NCBI RefSeq assembly: GCF_018613415.1
Contig: NZ_JAGGQG010000024.1
Coordinates: forward strand, 62,001-126,000
Reading direction: 5' to 3'
Source: Bacillus sp. ISL-18
GTDB lineage: Bacteria > Bacillota > Bacilli > Bacillales > Cytobacillaceae
DNA: 64,000 bases
Both the position numbers and the translations under genes were made by a program. Shown piece after piece: positions 34,253 through 43,007 of the stretch. A model generated the notes under the pieces. The model worked only from the letters and a program-made list of their open reading frames with translations, did not search any database and was not told the DNA's origin. The first letter of the stretch is position 1, and each line of letters begins with the position of its first letter.

Positions 34253-35257
34253 CTATTTTGCATAATAGTTTTCTACATTTTTTTTGGACACCACCGTTAT
34301 ACCTGTATCCATTTTCGGAAGAATTTCGTTCGTATACGGATCATCGGGAAGTTTAATCAGGTCATGCCGAACATGAAACAAATATTGAAGAGACCAATAA
34401 CCCATGTTCCAAGTTCCCTGTGCAAGAGTAGCCGATATCGTTCCGTCCTTTATCATGTCTAGCATTTGTTTATCTGTATCAAAACCAATAATTTTTACTT
34501 GGCCAACTTTTTTTAAGAGAATGGCAGCTTCTCCTACCCCAACGCCGCCATTTGCCTCCGTTACAAAAATACCTTTTAAATCTGGATACTGTTTTAAAAT
34601 ATCAATTGCAACATTCTTAGAAACAATTTGATTCCCTCTTCCATCTTTAACAGCTACGATTTTAATATCAGGATATTGCTTTTCAAGCGTCTCTTTAAAG
34701 CCCGTCAATCGGTCAATTTGATTTTGCTGATTGGATAACGTGATGACTGCTACCTTTCCGGTACGATCAATCATATCCGCCATTTCATGGGCTACTGTAA
34801 CACCTGCATTATAATTATTGGTCCCTATATAGGAATAAGCATTACTCTTGGGAGCATCAGAATCAAATAGTACAACAGGAATTCCTGCATCTATGGCTTT
34901 ATAGATGGTTACATCTAGTGCATCCGGATGGATGGCCGAAATCGCAATTCCTGATGGTTTTCTGGCAATGACCTGCTCAAGAACCGTGATTTGCTCTTTT
35001 ACATCATATTGGGCTGCACCACGATATTCCACGGAGACATTTAGTGCCTGTGATGCATCCTCAAATCCTTTTAAAATATTTTTCCAATAATCGGCTCCTG
35101 CCTGAAATGTAACCATTACATATTTCTCACCAACTTCTCCGTGCAGACCTTTTGATTTTCCATCAAGACTTGCAGCAGCTTCACGGGATTGAAATTCTAT
35201 TAAATATATTAGAAAGGCAATGATTAATAAAGCATATACAGTCAAAAGCTTTTTCAT
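34253..35257 (-). CDS. Membrane-anchored RbsB-like sugar-binding sensor protein
   Basis: Binding protein of 334 residues with one N-terminal membrane helix (residues 3-20) but no lipobox Cys, so it stays anchored rather than lipidated. The binding domain has TFQAGADYWKNILKGFEDAS, QVIARKPSGIAISAIHPDAL and EANGGVGVGEAAILL. It is encoded directly upstream of the kinase (16 bases apart) and separate from the importer. A receptor role for the kinase is therefore more likely than transport. This agrees with the XylFII part of known XylFII-LytS systems. Confidence 0.9.
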   Translation of the reverse strand: MKKLLTVYALLIIAFLIYLIEFQSREAAASLDGKSKGLHGEVGEKYVMVTFQAGADYWKNILKGFEDASQALNVSVEYRGAAQYDVKEQITVLEQVIARKPSGIAISAIHPDALDVTIYKAIDAGIPVVLFDSDAPKSNAYSYIGTNNYNAGVTVAHEMADMIDRTGKVAVITLSNQQNQIDRLTGFKETLEKQYPDIKIVAVKDGRGNQIVSKNVAIDILKQYPDLKGIFVTEANGGVGVGEAAILLKKVGQVKIIGFDTDKQMLDMIKDGTISATLAQGTWNMGYWSLQYLFHVRHDLIKLPDDPYTNEILPKMDTGITVVSKKNVENYYAK

Positions 35258-35542
35258 TTGAAACCCCTTTCGATATTTAAGATATAAATCTATTATAAAA
35301 AAACCATTAGAATATATCCAGATTCTGCATACTTGTTCCGGATACCGGTTCCTCTACTGTAGTATCAGGTTGACCGCTCGTTCCAGCTACCATGGCGTTT
35401 CCAGTTGGCCGGTAGTAAAAACAAAATATAATGATTTTGGTTTTAAAAAGTATTTTCCGGGTATTCCAAATATCGACAACGTTTTAATTTAATCCTATTA
35501 CAATTAAACTATAGGAAAAAGTGATACGAGGGGGAAAATTGT

Positions 35543-36049
35543 ATGAAGTTACAAAGATTAATGAAGCTATTCTATCCTGTATTAATGATTTTTACATTGT
35601 TATTCCTGCCCTCACAGAGTTCACAAACATATGCAAAAGCGAACATTATAAAACCCCCGAAGGTGGAAAAAACAACCACCTACATAACTTCATTAAAACA
35701 GATTGATGGGAAATGGTTAGGGAAATTTGATTATATCCAATGGTATTTCGGCAAGTCTGCTGATAGAGAATTTCTAAAGGATTGCAAATGCCAGAAAGAA
35801 ATGGATGGTGCCCCAGACGGGTACTGGATACGAAACGTTAATCCTAAGATACGCACCTTTACCATTTCAAATCATGCCCAGTATATCTTACAGACACGTA
35901 GTTTATACGAAATCAAATGGAATGAAAAGGTAACCAGAAGTCAGTTTATTGCGTTCTTGAATCAGCGGGATAAGCACCATCAGATTCCTTTTCATCTAGA
36001 GATAACAAATGGAGTTGTAACAAAAATTACAGAACAATATATACCTTAA
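35543..36049 (+). CDS. Secreted hypothetical protein, 168 residues
   Basis: Not recognised. A signal peptide (MKLQRLMKLFYPVLMIFTLL, cleavage after about SQTYAKA) precedes a small domain rich in aromatic residues. The domain has a Cys pair (DCKCQKE) and the pattern WYFGKSADREFLKD, then GYWIRNVNP. The ATG follows GAGGGGG. It stands alone between the sensor unit and cassette B and has its own terminator. The preceding 285 bases hold no other feature that I can name. Confidence 0.75.
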   Translation: MKLQRLMKLFYPVLMIFTLLFLPSQSSQTYAKANIIKPPKVEKTTTYITSLKQIDGKWLGKFDYIQWYFGKSADREFLKDCKCQKEMDGAPDGYWIRNVNPKIRTFTISNHAQYILQTRSLYEIKWNEKVTRSQFIAFLNQRDKHHQIPFHLEITNGVVTKITEQYIP

Positions 36050-36053
36050 TATA

Positions 36054-36092
36054 ATAAGCCCATTATTTCTAATACAGAGATAATGGGCTTAG
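36054..36092 (+). terminator. Terminator of the secreted hypothetical gene
   Basis: AAGCCCATTATTTCT...AGAGATAATGGGCTT hairpin, five bases after the stop, almost the same sequence as the hairpin at 24671. Confidence 0.75.
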
Positions 36093-36213
36093 ATTCGCAA
36101 CCATATTTTCCCATATAAAACACCCCAAACGTCAGATTTTACTCTAACTTTTGGAGTGCAGTACATAGGGACCTTATTCTTTTACATTTCACAAAGAATT
36201 TTCCACCCGCATC

Positions 36214-36723
36214 TTAACGAAAGTTCTGTTTAATGAATTCTTGTTCTTCCTCGGGTGTAAACAACCGTGTCGCAACTCCGATGGTCCCACCTTGAAGGGA
36301 AAGAAACTCGTTGTGTGCTTCCACCGCGTTTTCAAAATTCCCTTTGTCCCACTCGTTCAAGATTCCTAAATAAACGTCTTTGTTGGCATAATCCGTTTCA
36401 TCTAATGTTTTTAGCAATTCGTCAATTCTTTCAGGTGTCATTTCGGTTGCTCCGTCCTTTTCATCTGCAACAACCTTTTGGTGCGTCATACGGTGAACAA
36501 TCCATTGGAATTCTCTTTCTGAAGGTATGTAAGTACCTTCAGTAATTTTCTTTTCAAGCTCGGCATCGTTTTCGATTTCCTTATTAAGCGAAGTCTCGGC
36601 ATCAGCTACTGTTTTTTCGCTCCCATTGCTAGTCGCTTGATATATTAGGAAACCGACAATAATGACCCCCAACACCGCAACAGTCGAAAGACCTATCAAA
36701 AGCCCTTTTAGAAATTTCTCCAT
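36214..36723 (-). CDS. Membrane-anchored 169-residue protein, copy B (possibly DUF6241)
   Basis: Second copy of the protein at 20627-21136, the same length. One N-terminal membrane helix, an acidic linker (here SLNKEIENDAELEKK) and the conserved soluble part with RMTHQKVVADEK and SLQGGTIGVATRL are present. Most differences fall in the linker, while the C-terminal domain is almost unchanged, which suggests that this domain is under selection. Function unknown. Confidence 0.85.
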   Translation of the reverse strand: MEKFLKGLLIGLSTVAVLGVIIVGFLIYQATSNGSEKTVADAETSLNKEIENDAELEKKITEGTYIPSEREFQWIVHRMTHQKVVADEKDGATEMTPERIDELLKTLDETDYANKDVYLGILNEWDKGNFENAVEAHNEFLSLQGGTIGVATRLFTPEEEQEFIKQNFR

Positions 36724-36791
36724 TTACCCAACCGCCCTTTTTATACCTAATTACTGTAATTCTTATATTACGGATTTCAAAACAAATAGTT

Positions 36792-36920
36792 TCAAAAATA
36801 TGGGTAGGCCCCTATTTTTTCCCCAACTAGATAAACCATTTTTTTAGCAATGATCCATCCTTGTGCACCGAGGTAACTACCAGGAAGCCCATTGCCGTAA
36901 GTCCGCATGGTCTTATTCAT
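36792..36920 (-). CDS. Possible 42-residue peptide in the divergent region, copy B
   Basis: Starts MNKTMRTYGNGLPGSYLGAQ as in copy A and continues to a different end (YLVGEKIGAYPYF). GGGAAT precedes the ATG. Coding status is uncertain. Confidence 0.35.
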   Translation of the reverse strand: MNKTMRTYGNGLPGSYLGAQGWIIAKKMVYLVGEKIGAYPYF

Positions 36921-36945
36921 ATGAGCATTCCCATTGTTACAAAAC

Positions 36946-36999
36946 TGACATAATTGTAATCTCGACGACATATAATTTATCAATCACCTAGGAAGGAGG
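36946..36999 (+). promoter_or_regulatory. Control region of the 61-residue gene, copy B
   Basis: TGACATA (36946) and CGACATA (36966) are 20 bases apart, with TATAAT at 36971-36976 and GGAAGGAGG before the start. Confidence 0.55.
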
Positions 37000-37007
37000 A
37001 ACAACCT

Positions 37008-37193
37008 ATGGATAATCGTATATTCTTGTTTCTTGCTACCATTTTATCTGGTTTTGCACTTATAAGAGTTCCTTTAGCTGGTTCATTTCTTGAAGGTGTT
37101 TCACCTGTAACAAATATCCTTGGCATTCTAACCGTTATTGTCTTCTCACTTGTCTTAATTTATAAAGGTATAAAAGGCTTGTTCCAAAAGTAA
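37008..37193 (+). CDS. 61-residue two-helix membrane protein, copy B
   Basis: Differs from copy A by a single residue (KGIKGLFQK instead of KGVKGLFQK); nucleotide differences elsewhere are silent. This suggests either recent duplication or strong selection on the protein. It is divergent from its 169-residue neighbour as in cassette A. Confidence 0.85.
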   Translation: MDNRIFLFLATILSGFALIRVPLAGSFLEGVSPVTNILGILTVIVFSLVLIYKGIKGLFQK

Positions 37194-37210
37194 AGAGGAT
37201 TCAGATGGGG

Positions 37211-37236
37211 AGCACTCTATATGGGTGCTTTTCTTA
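37211..37236 (+). terminator. Terminator of the 61-residue gene, copy B
   Basis: AGCAC...GTGCT stem followed by TTTTCTTATTT. Confidence 0.7.
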
Positions 37237-37351
37237 TTTATTGCTCTATATAACCACACAATATACAAACAATTAGTTTTAGTGGTCCAATCGCTCCTAA
37301 TCTGCCAAACCGAATGAAGTCTTAAGATAGGCAGAACTGCTCCATAAAAAA

Positions 37352-37380
37352 GAAGCATGAGAACCGTCCCCATGCTCCCC
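37352..37380. repeat. Dispersed repeat copy at right edge of cassette B
   Basis: GAAGCATGAGAACCGTCCCC plus ATGCTCCCC. The following 290 bases to the ComK-like gene show no clear feature. Confidence 0.7.
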
Positions 37381-37670
37381 AGATTTTTGTCCACAAAAAT
37401 GTCAAACTTTGACGAATTTTGTATACTTTAGTACATGGTTAAAAGGTCCTGATTACATTTAAATAATATTAGAGGAAATAACTCCCATGTTTACAATCCT
37501 ATTTCCAAACAATTGAATTGCTGAATACACCTATTATAACCAGGGGAAGAACCTGCAGCAAAAGAGGTGAAGGACACGTATCAATCTAGTAAACCTCAAC
37601 TAAGTTGCTTACAAAAAAGTTCGCGCCAATCTATATTAAGTATTTCAAAAAACAAATAGGGAGATGTTTT

Positions 37671-38240
37671 ATGATTATTGATCAGTTTTATTTATTGTAT
37701 GAAGACATCATTTTAATGACAGGTGAATATAACCACCATGGGTTGTTTTGCGCGAGAATCATGATCGGCGGACAAACATTATTAGTAAACAGGTCACCAA
37801 TACAGGTAATAGATGACACATTAAAATACATAGGATTCGATTTAAAAGGAGCCATCAAAGGTTCCAAATACTTACTGGGAAATAGCTATATGTGCCCCAT
37901 CATGGTCAATTCCTATAAGGGCATTTGTCTATTTCCTTATAAGTCCTCAAGAAAGGAAGATTGTGTGTGGTTTAACCCTGATCATATTGTCAAAACCAAG
38001 TCCCGTGGCTGTAAAACAGAAGTTGAGCTTAGCAACGGTGTTTCGATTATTATCGATTTAAAGAGGAACTTTTTTATAAACAAGATCGAGGCCGCCCAAA
38101 AATTGAAAAAGATATCCAGCGAAAGGGGAAACCATCCACATCCCCTCTCATACTTCAAAGCATCAGAAGAACAGAAACAAATTACCTGGCTAAAAGAAGG
38201 CAAATATAACTTTTCCTCTTTAGTTGAATTTAACGGTTAA
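37671..38240 (+). CDS. ComK-family protein (competence transcription factor-like)
   Basis: Protein of 189 residues whose middle part matches the ComK pattern: VNRSPIQVIDDTLKYIG (compare the ComK VNMKPLQIVD region), PIMVNSYKGICLFPYKSS and CVWFNPDHIVK, where ComK has LFP..SS...CGWISHVHV. ComK activates DNA-uptake genes in Bacillus. Whether this copy does so is unknown, since second ComK-like proteins with other behaviour exist in the group. I use the ATG at 37671, which follows AGGGAGATG. The longer TTG frame from 37605 has no site. Two small Xre regulators follow. Confidence 0.85.
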   Translation: MIIDQFYLLYEDIILMTGEYNHHGLFCARIMIGGQTLLVNRSPIQVIDDTLKYIGFDLKGAIKGSKYLLGNSYMCPIMVNSYKGICLFPYKSSRKEDCVWFNPDHIVKTKSRGCKTEVELSNGVSIIIDLKRNFFINKIEAAQKLKKISSERGNHPHPLSYFKASEEQKQITWLKEGKYNFSSLVEFNG

Positions 38241-38410
38241 CTGCCTTATATACAGCAAAAATGTATGCGCAATCATAAAATCATTAAAAAAAATGAAACA
38301 ATAGTTTTCAGGAAACTTCGACCCAAAACTAAGAGCACGGGCTAGATAATTGAAATTAGAAATAAACAATAAAAGGACAAAATACACTAATGATACTTAA
38401 GGAGATTAAA

Positions 38411-38638
38411 ATGAAAAATAATCGTAGGGCTCTTTTCGGAGTTCCATTGAGGAAATTAAGAAATGATATGAATCTAACACAATGGGGACTCGCCGACCGC
38501 TGCTCTATTGACCCTTCTTACATCAGTTTGCTAGAGAACAATATAAAAAGTCCAAAGTTAAGCACTGTCTTCATTATTGCTGATGGTCTTGGTATAAAGG
38601 CTTCTGAGCTAGTAAAGGCAATCGAGGAATACATGTAA
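38411..38638 (+). CDS. Small Xre-family helix-turn-helix regulator
   Basis: Protein of 75 residues that is little more than one Cro/CI helix-turn-helix (LRKLRNDMNLTQWGLADRCS, DPSYISLLENN, SPKLSTVFIIADGLG). The start at 38411 follows AAGGAGA; the upstream ATG lacks a site. It probably binds DNA as a dimer. Its target is unknown, but the neighbouring ComK-like gene and the second Xre gene are candidates. Confidence 0.9.
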   Translation: MKNNRRALFGVPLRKLRNDMNLTQWGLADRCSIDPSYISLLENNIKSPKLSTVFIIADGLGIKASELVKAIEEYM

Positions 38639-38791
38639 GTGAACATTTTTTTATTTAAAAATAGCAACTTATATATTTAGAAAGATAAACAAGTTCTTCC
38701 CGCATTTTTCCTTAAGCCAACTTTCGGGTAGTTAACTACGTTTGAATTCCTCTCCCCAAATTATGTAATTGGGGTAAAAGGGGATTTTCCC

Positions 38792-39055
38792 ATGAAAGAA
38801 CATGAGATATCGTCCATTGGAGAATTAATAGTACAGAAAAGGCGTGCTATAATAATGTCTCAGGATGAACTGGCATTTAATTGTAGGAAAACGAGGAAAG
38901 CAATCAGTAATATTGAAACAGGGAAAAGTTTGCCAAGTCTACCGGTCTTCGAAAAAATTGCACAAGCCCTAGGAATGGATGGATCTGAGCTTTATAAAGA
39001 AATAGAAGACCTGGGTTTAATTGATGATTTATTTCGAGATGAAAAAGACGAATAA
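38792..39055 (+). CDS. Small Xre-family helix-turn-helix regulator (second)
   Basis: Protein of 87 residues with a Cro/CI domain (LIVQKRRAIIMSQDELAFNC, RKAISNIETGKSLPSLPVFEKIAQALG) and an acidic tail. AAGGGGA precedes the ATG. It is only distantly related to the regulator encoded 150 bases upstream. No phage or plasmid genes are beside it. Confidence 0.9.
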   Translation: MKEHEISSIGELIVQKRRAIIMSQDELAFNCRKTRKAISNIETGKSLPSLPVFEKIAQALGMDGSELYKEIEDLGLIDDLFRDEKDE

Positions 39056-39061
39056 CAAATT

Positions 39062-39105
39062 GGGTTCAGCCCCTCACAACAACAAAGTAGTGAGGGACTG
39101 AACCC
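39062..39105 (+). terminator. Terminator after the second Xre gene
   Basis: GGGTTCAG.CCCTCAC...GTGAGGG.CTGAACCC forms a long hairpin; no clear T-run follows. The next 200 bases hold nothing else that I can name. Confidence 0.7.
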
Positions 39106-39314
39106 ATTACCCTTATATGGGCTTATTACAGTTAATTTCGCTTTATTTTCCAATACTTCTCCTAAAAGGTTGGCCTACCTTCTCTTAGTTTTACTTTTTT
39201 CAGTCTTTTAACATTTTCTTATTTTCTATTTCCCTTTTTACCTCCTCTTCAGCCGTTTATGGCATTATAAAAATGTAGGTTATGGCATTCAATTTGTGTA
39301 GTGCCTGGGCTAGA

Positions 39315-40394
39315 CTAGGCTATTTCCTTTTTATTTATACCGTGAATTATTGTTCTTTTCTTCAATTTCATAGCGTTCTTTTCAATTAAATGCCATGATA
39401 AAATCGAGATAATCAAAGTAATAGGTAAAGAAATAATAAAGTTTTCAACTGGCGATAGTTGGTTATTAAAATAGTGAGTTACGGTTTGTTGAATTGGAAA
39501 TGCAAAAATATAAAGTCCGTATGAAAAATCACCATATTTAGTGAAATTACTGAATTGTAGATTGGTCTGAAAAGAAAGGAAGAATAAAAGGTAGGTTCCT
39601 AATACAGGGAACACGTAGTCGAAGAATCCTAAATAGGTTCCTACTATAACACCAATAAGAGATGTGATTGCTAATCTACTATCGAGCTTTATTTCCTTTC
39701 GAAACAAATAGAATAGGGCTCCAGCATTAAAGTAGACAAATAGGCTGACGTACTTATATAAATATTCTAAATACCAGATTCCGTGGGTAAACTCTTTTAA
39801 GGATGTAGCTACCAAGCATAATGCAAACGATCCTAAAATGAGTTTTTTGTTTAACAACTTTAAAATACCCAAAAATGCCACTACAAAGTAAAAGAAAAAT
39901 TCAAACCAAAGCGTCCACAAAGAACCATTAACGCTAATTGGAAAAATATTAAACTTGAATACTCCAGGTAAATCATACTGTACACCAATCAAAGAAATGT
40001 TTAAGAACAAATATTTCCATGTATTCATATCTGAAAAATAACCTGTTATTGGTAATGTAGTCAAGAGTGGACCTAACACGAACACCGTTAAAAGTAACAT
40101 CACAATCAAAGCAGGAAAGATTCTTAGTACCCTAGCTTTTGAAAATCCCCAAAAACCACTAGAATTTTCGAAACTTTGAGTAATGAGAAACCCACTTATG
40201 ATAAAGAATATAATAACTGCCAAATGTCCAAAACCGGTTTGATTATTAGACAGCCGCATCAGCGGTTCTGATTCATCAAACCCTAAAGTTAAAGGAAATG
40301 AATGTGAAAAGATAACTGAAATAGCAGCTATAAATCTAATAATGTCAAAATTGTTTTTTCGTAAATCAAAACTGCTTAGGCTTCTGCCATTCAT
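39315..40394 (-). CDS. Acyltransferase 3 family (OafA/YrhL-like) membrane O-acyltransferase
   Basis: Integral membrane enzyme of 359 residues with about ten hydrophobic segments. The family hallmark is the N-terminal block FDIIRFIAAISVIFSHSFPL with the catalytic-type His. The Arg-containing IIRFIAA start and NGSLWTLWFEFFFY are also typical. Such enzymes move acetyl or other acyl groups onto extracellular polysaccharides. The gene lies beside an exopolysaccharide locus, so O-acetylation of that polymer is the likely role. The ATG follows TAGGTGG. The 438 bases between this gene and the next contain no feature that I recognise. Confidence 0.93.
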   Translation of the reverse strand: MNGRSLSSFDLRKNNFDIIRFIAAISVIFSHSFPLTLGFDESEPLMRLSNNQTGFGHLAVIIFFIISGFLITQSFENSSGFWGFSKARVLRIFPALIVMLLLTVFVLGPLLTTLPITGYFSDMNTWKYLFLNISLIGVQYDLPGVFKFNIFPISVNGSLWTLWFEFFFYFVVAFLGILKLLNKKLILGSFALCLVATSLKEFTHGIWYLEYLYKYVSLFVYFNAGALFYLFRKEIKLDSRLAITSLIGVIVGTYLGFFDYVFPVLGTYLLFFLSFQTNLQFSNFTKYGDFSYGLYIFAFPIQQTVTHYFNNQLSPVENFIISLPITLIISILSWHLIEKNAMKLKKRTIIHGINKKEIA

Positions 40395-40832
40395 TTAATT
40401 AACCACCTATTCTTATATTAATGCACTAGGGTATTTTACCATATCATTACCAATAGGTGAGGAGAAATTATTGGAAATTTAATACGAGGGATGTTATGAA
40501 CGTTTTCTTTTGGCATTTAACGAACTCCTCTTCATAGCAGCTATTTATTATGCGCAATGGGTTGGGCAATTCTCACTTAGCCATATGAGGCATAACCCAT
40601 ATAGCCGTCAAATTTAGAAAGAGAGGCCTCCTAATTTAAAGAAATGAAATCAATAGTAATACCTTCCTGTATTGTTTGAAGCAGGATAGAAAAATGAAAA
40701 ACCAATCACAATAATCTAGGAAACTTTAAAATTAGATTAACTAGAAAAATGTTAATTCATCTGCATATCGTGATTTAAAGGGTTTTAATTAACTGTTTTA
40801 CATCAATCTGTTGATTTTTCTCCAATAGCATA

Positions 40833-41515
40833 TCAATTATATAGGCGATTTCTATCCCATGTTACATTTTCTTTCACTTGTTTAGCTGGGGTACCAACAA
40901 TTACACAGTTACTCCCATATTTTTTTGTTAAGATAGATCTACTACCCACAATACTGTTATCCACTATTTCTGTTCCTTTTAATATTTGTACTTCGTGACC
41001 AATCCAAACATGATTTCCAATTACAACATCTTTAGAAAAATTTATCCTCTTATTTGAAGTTAGATCGATTATAGAGTGTGAATCGCTATTCAGTATATCA
41101 ATACCGAAAGAAAACATACAATCCTCACCAATGCTTATTTTACCATTCGGTTCAACCACTGAAATTCCAGCTTCCATAATAGTTGTTCCATCTCCTATTT
41201 CAAGGGTACAGTTATTATCTGCGTACCAAATTACTCCTCTTTTCATATAGCAATTATTTCCGATGTATAGTCTATGATTATCCCCATTAATATTAATTTT
41301 TAAATTTGATAGTCTCGTACCTTTCTCTATTTCAATTATATTTCTATTTCCATTTATACTTATTACAACATTTGATAAAAAAGCGCCCGAATACGATAAT
41401 TTGTTTGAATGACCCTTTATTTTTTTACTATTCTTTTCAAAATATAATAAAACCGAGAAATAAGCTTTTGAAATTCTTGATTTTCCGCTTGCTTCTGTTT
41501 AATTACTTCTCTCAT
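40833..41515 (-). pseudogene. Hexapeptide-repeat acyltransferase, frameshifted in an A7 run
   Basis: The intact-looking part from 41246 shows left-handed beta-helix repeats (LEIGDGTTIMEAGI, KISIGEDCMF, VVIGNHVWIGHEVQILKG, NCVIVGTPAKQVKEN) typical of sugar O-acetyltransferases. The same frame continues upstream without a stop through INGNRNIIEIEKGTRLS. A start with MREVIKQKQAENQEFQK lies at 41515 in another frame. The two frames meet at a run of seven A (41420-41426 on the plus strand as T). One more A would give a continuous protein of about 227 residues. So the gene is disrupted, phase-variable, or carries a sequencing error. Acetylation of the exopolysaccharide is the probable function. Confidence 0.85.
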
Positions 41516-41879
41516 TGTCCCCAATAATAACACCCTTTTTTTTTAAAAATTAAATAATGTAAAAACATTAGAAATTCCCTGTTTGATTAATATTGCTAAA
41601 TGATTGTATCATTAATTGTCATATTTGTTAATTCCCTGTCAAATTAAAATGCTCTTTTTCTATTAAACACTTTTATAAAAACAAACAACTATTCAGGGGT
41701 GATAGTCTTTGAACTCTTCCTAATTTCTATAAATAACTATTATTATTATAATTACCACAAATATTGCATATTTCCAAATTAATTATATTGAACCGAATCT
41801 CCAAAGATAGTAATATTAGTCAGTAATAATAAAACAAGCTATCAACATATTATTTATTTCATATATTATGGAGGAAAGT

Positions 41880-42863
41880 ATGAAGAAAAATGGAAGAAAA
41901 AAGTGGAAAATCCTTGGCTTTAGTATCTTAGGGATCTTTGTGTTAGGGATAGCCGCATTTGGATATGAATTCTACCAATTACAGCCAGAGAATCATTTTT
42001 CAACTGTTCCTGTAGTGGGAGCAAAAAGTACATCTAGTTCCACTACTAAAGATGAAAATGTTGAAGTAAAAACACCTATATTTAATGTACTTTTAATAGG
42101 TTCAGATCAAAGAAAAGGCGATAAATTAGGCCATACGGATTCTATGGTCCTCATTCATGTAGACTTAAATAAAAATCAGTATCATGCCGTAAGTATTCCA
42201 CGTGATACTCGTGTCCATTTAGATGGTTATGGTTATACCAAATTAACGAGTGTCCAATATATAAAGCAGGCTACAATCGGTTCTCAAAAAGGGATAGAAG
42301 CTGCTGTAGCTGCCGTAAGTGAGTTTATGGGTGTTCCGATAAATTACTACGTTGAAACCAACTATTGGGGCTTTCAATCAATGGTCGATGCTATAGGCGG
42401 AATTAAGATGGATGTACCGTTTGATGTGAAATTAACCCATCCATGGTATTCAGAGAATAAGAATAAGTTAATCAGTGCAGGTACTTATTCATTTGATGGA
42501 AAAATGGTAACAGAAGTTGTTCATGAACGTTATTCACTTAAGAATGGTGAATATGGCCGTCAACAATTACAAGAAGAGGCATTAAAGGGAATTGCCAAAA
42601 AGGCTCTAAAACCTAGCAATATTACCAAATTACCGGCTCTTGTTAAAACCATTCCTGACTTTATTGTAGCAACCAATATGTCCACATCCGATATGTTGAG
42701 CCTTGGTCTATCTGCAAAGGACTTTGATCCTGATAAGCAGTTAGTTTATCGGCAGATCCGTGGCGAAGGAAAGAAACTTTACGATGATATTTTAAAAGCA
42801 AACAACTACCAAATTGTGATTAGTCAACAGCAGGTTAAGGATATCGCAGTTAACTTTCAGTAA
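41880..42863 (+). CDS. LytR-CpsA-Psr (LCP) family glycopolymer ligase
   Basis: Membrane-anchored enzyme of 327 residues: short cytoplasmic start, one membrane helix (about 12-32), then the extracellular LCP domain. Family blocks are LLIGSDQRKGDKLGHTDSM, the conserved VSIPRDTRVHL (Arg and Asp that hold the pyrophosphate) and VVHERYSLKNGEYGRQQLQ. LCP proteins attach lipid-linked polymers such as teichoic acid or capsule to peptidoglycan. Beside the exopolysaccharide operon, attachment of that polymer is plausible. The start at 41880 uses the GGAGG that lies inside the longer frame. The 364 AT-rich bases upstream must contain its promoter. Confidence 0.94.
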   Translation: MKKNGRKKWKILGFSILGIFVLGIAAFGYEFYQLQPENHFSTVPVVGAKSTSSSTTKDENVEVKTPIFNVLLIGSDQRKGDKLGHTDSMVLIHVDLNKNQYHAVSIPRDTRVHLDGYGYTKLTSVQYIKQATIGSQKGIEAAVAAVSEFMGVPINYYVETNYWGFQSMVDAIGGIKMDVPFDVKLTHPWYSENKNKLISAGTYSFDGKMVTEVVHERYSLKNGEYGRQQLQEEALKGIAKKALKPSNITKLPALVKTIPDFIVATNMSTSDMLSLGLSAKDFDPDKQLVYRQIRGEGKKLYDDILKANNYQIVISQQQVKDIAVNFQ

Positions 42864-43007
42864 AAAATTTTACTACCATGGGTAATCACATTATTGATTG
42901 CCTATGGTAGTTTTTTGTTTTAGCAATAAAAAGAGGATGAATGGATCTTCTTTGTTAATATATTTTTTAGTAAACTATTATAAGCAATTATTCTGGGAGG
43001 ATTAATC

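Larger units (their letters stand above)
36155..37380. repeat. Duplicated cassette, copy B
   Basis: Matches 20565-21785 over its whole length in the same orientation, with scattered substitutions. The left edge is GCAGTACATAGGGACC and the right edge lies in the dispersed repeat. Confidence 0.9.

Noticed and set aside
38411-39055. Prophage repressor region
   Set aside because: Two small Xre regulators alone are not enough; no phage structural, replication or lysis genes are in the window.
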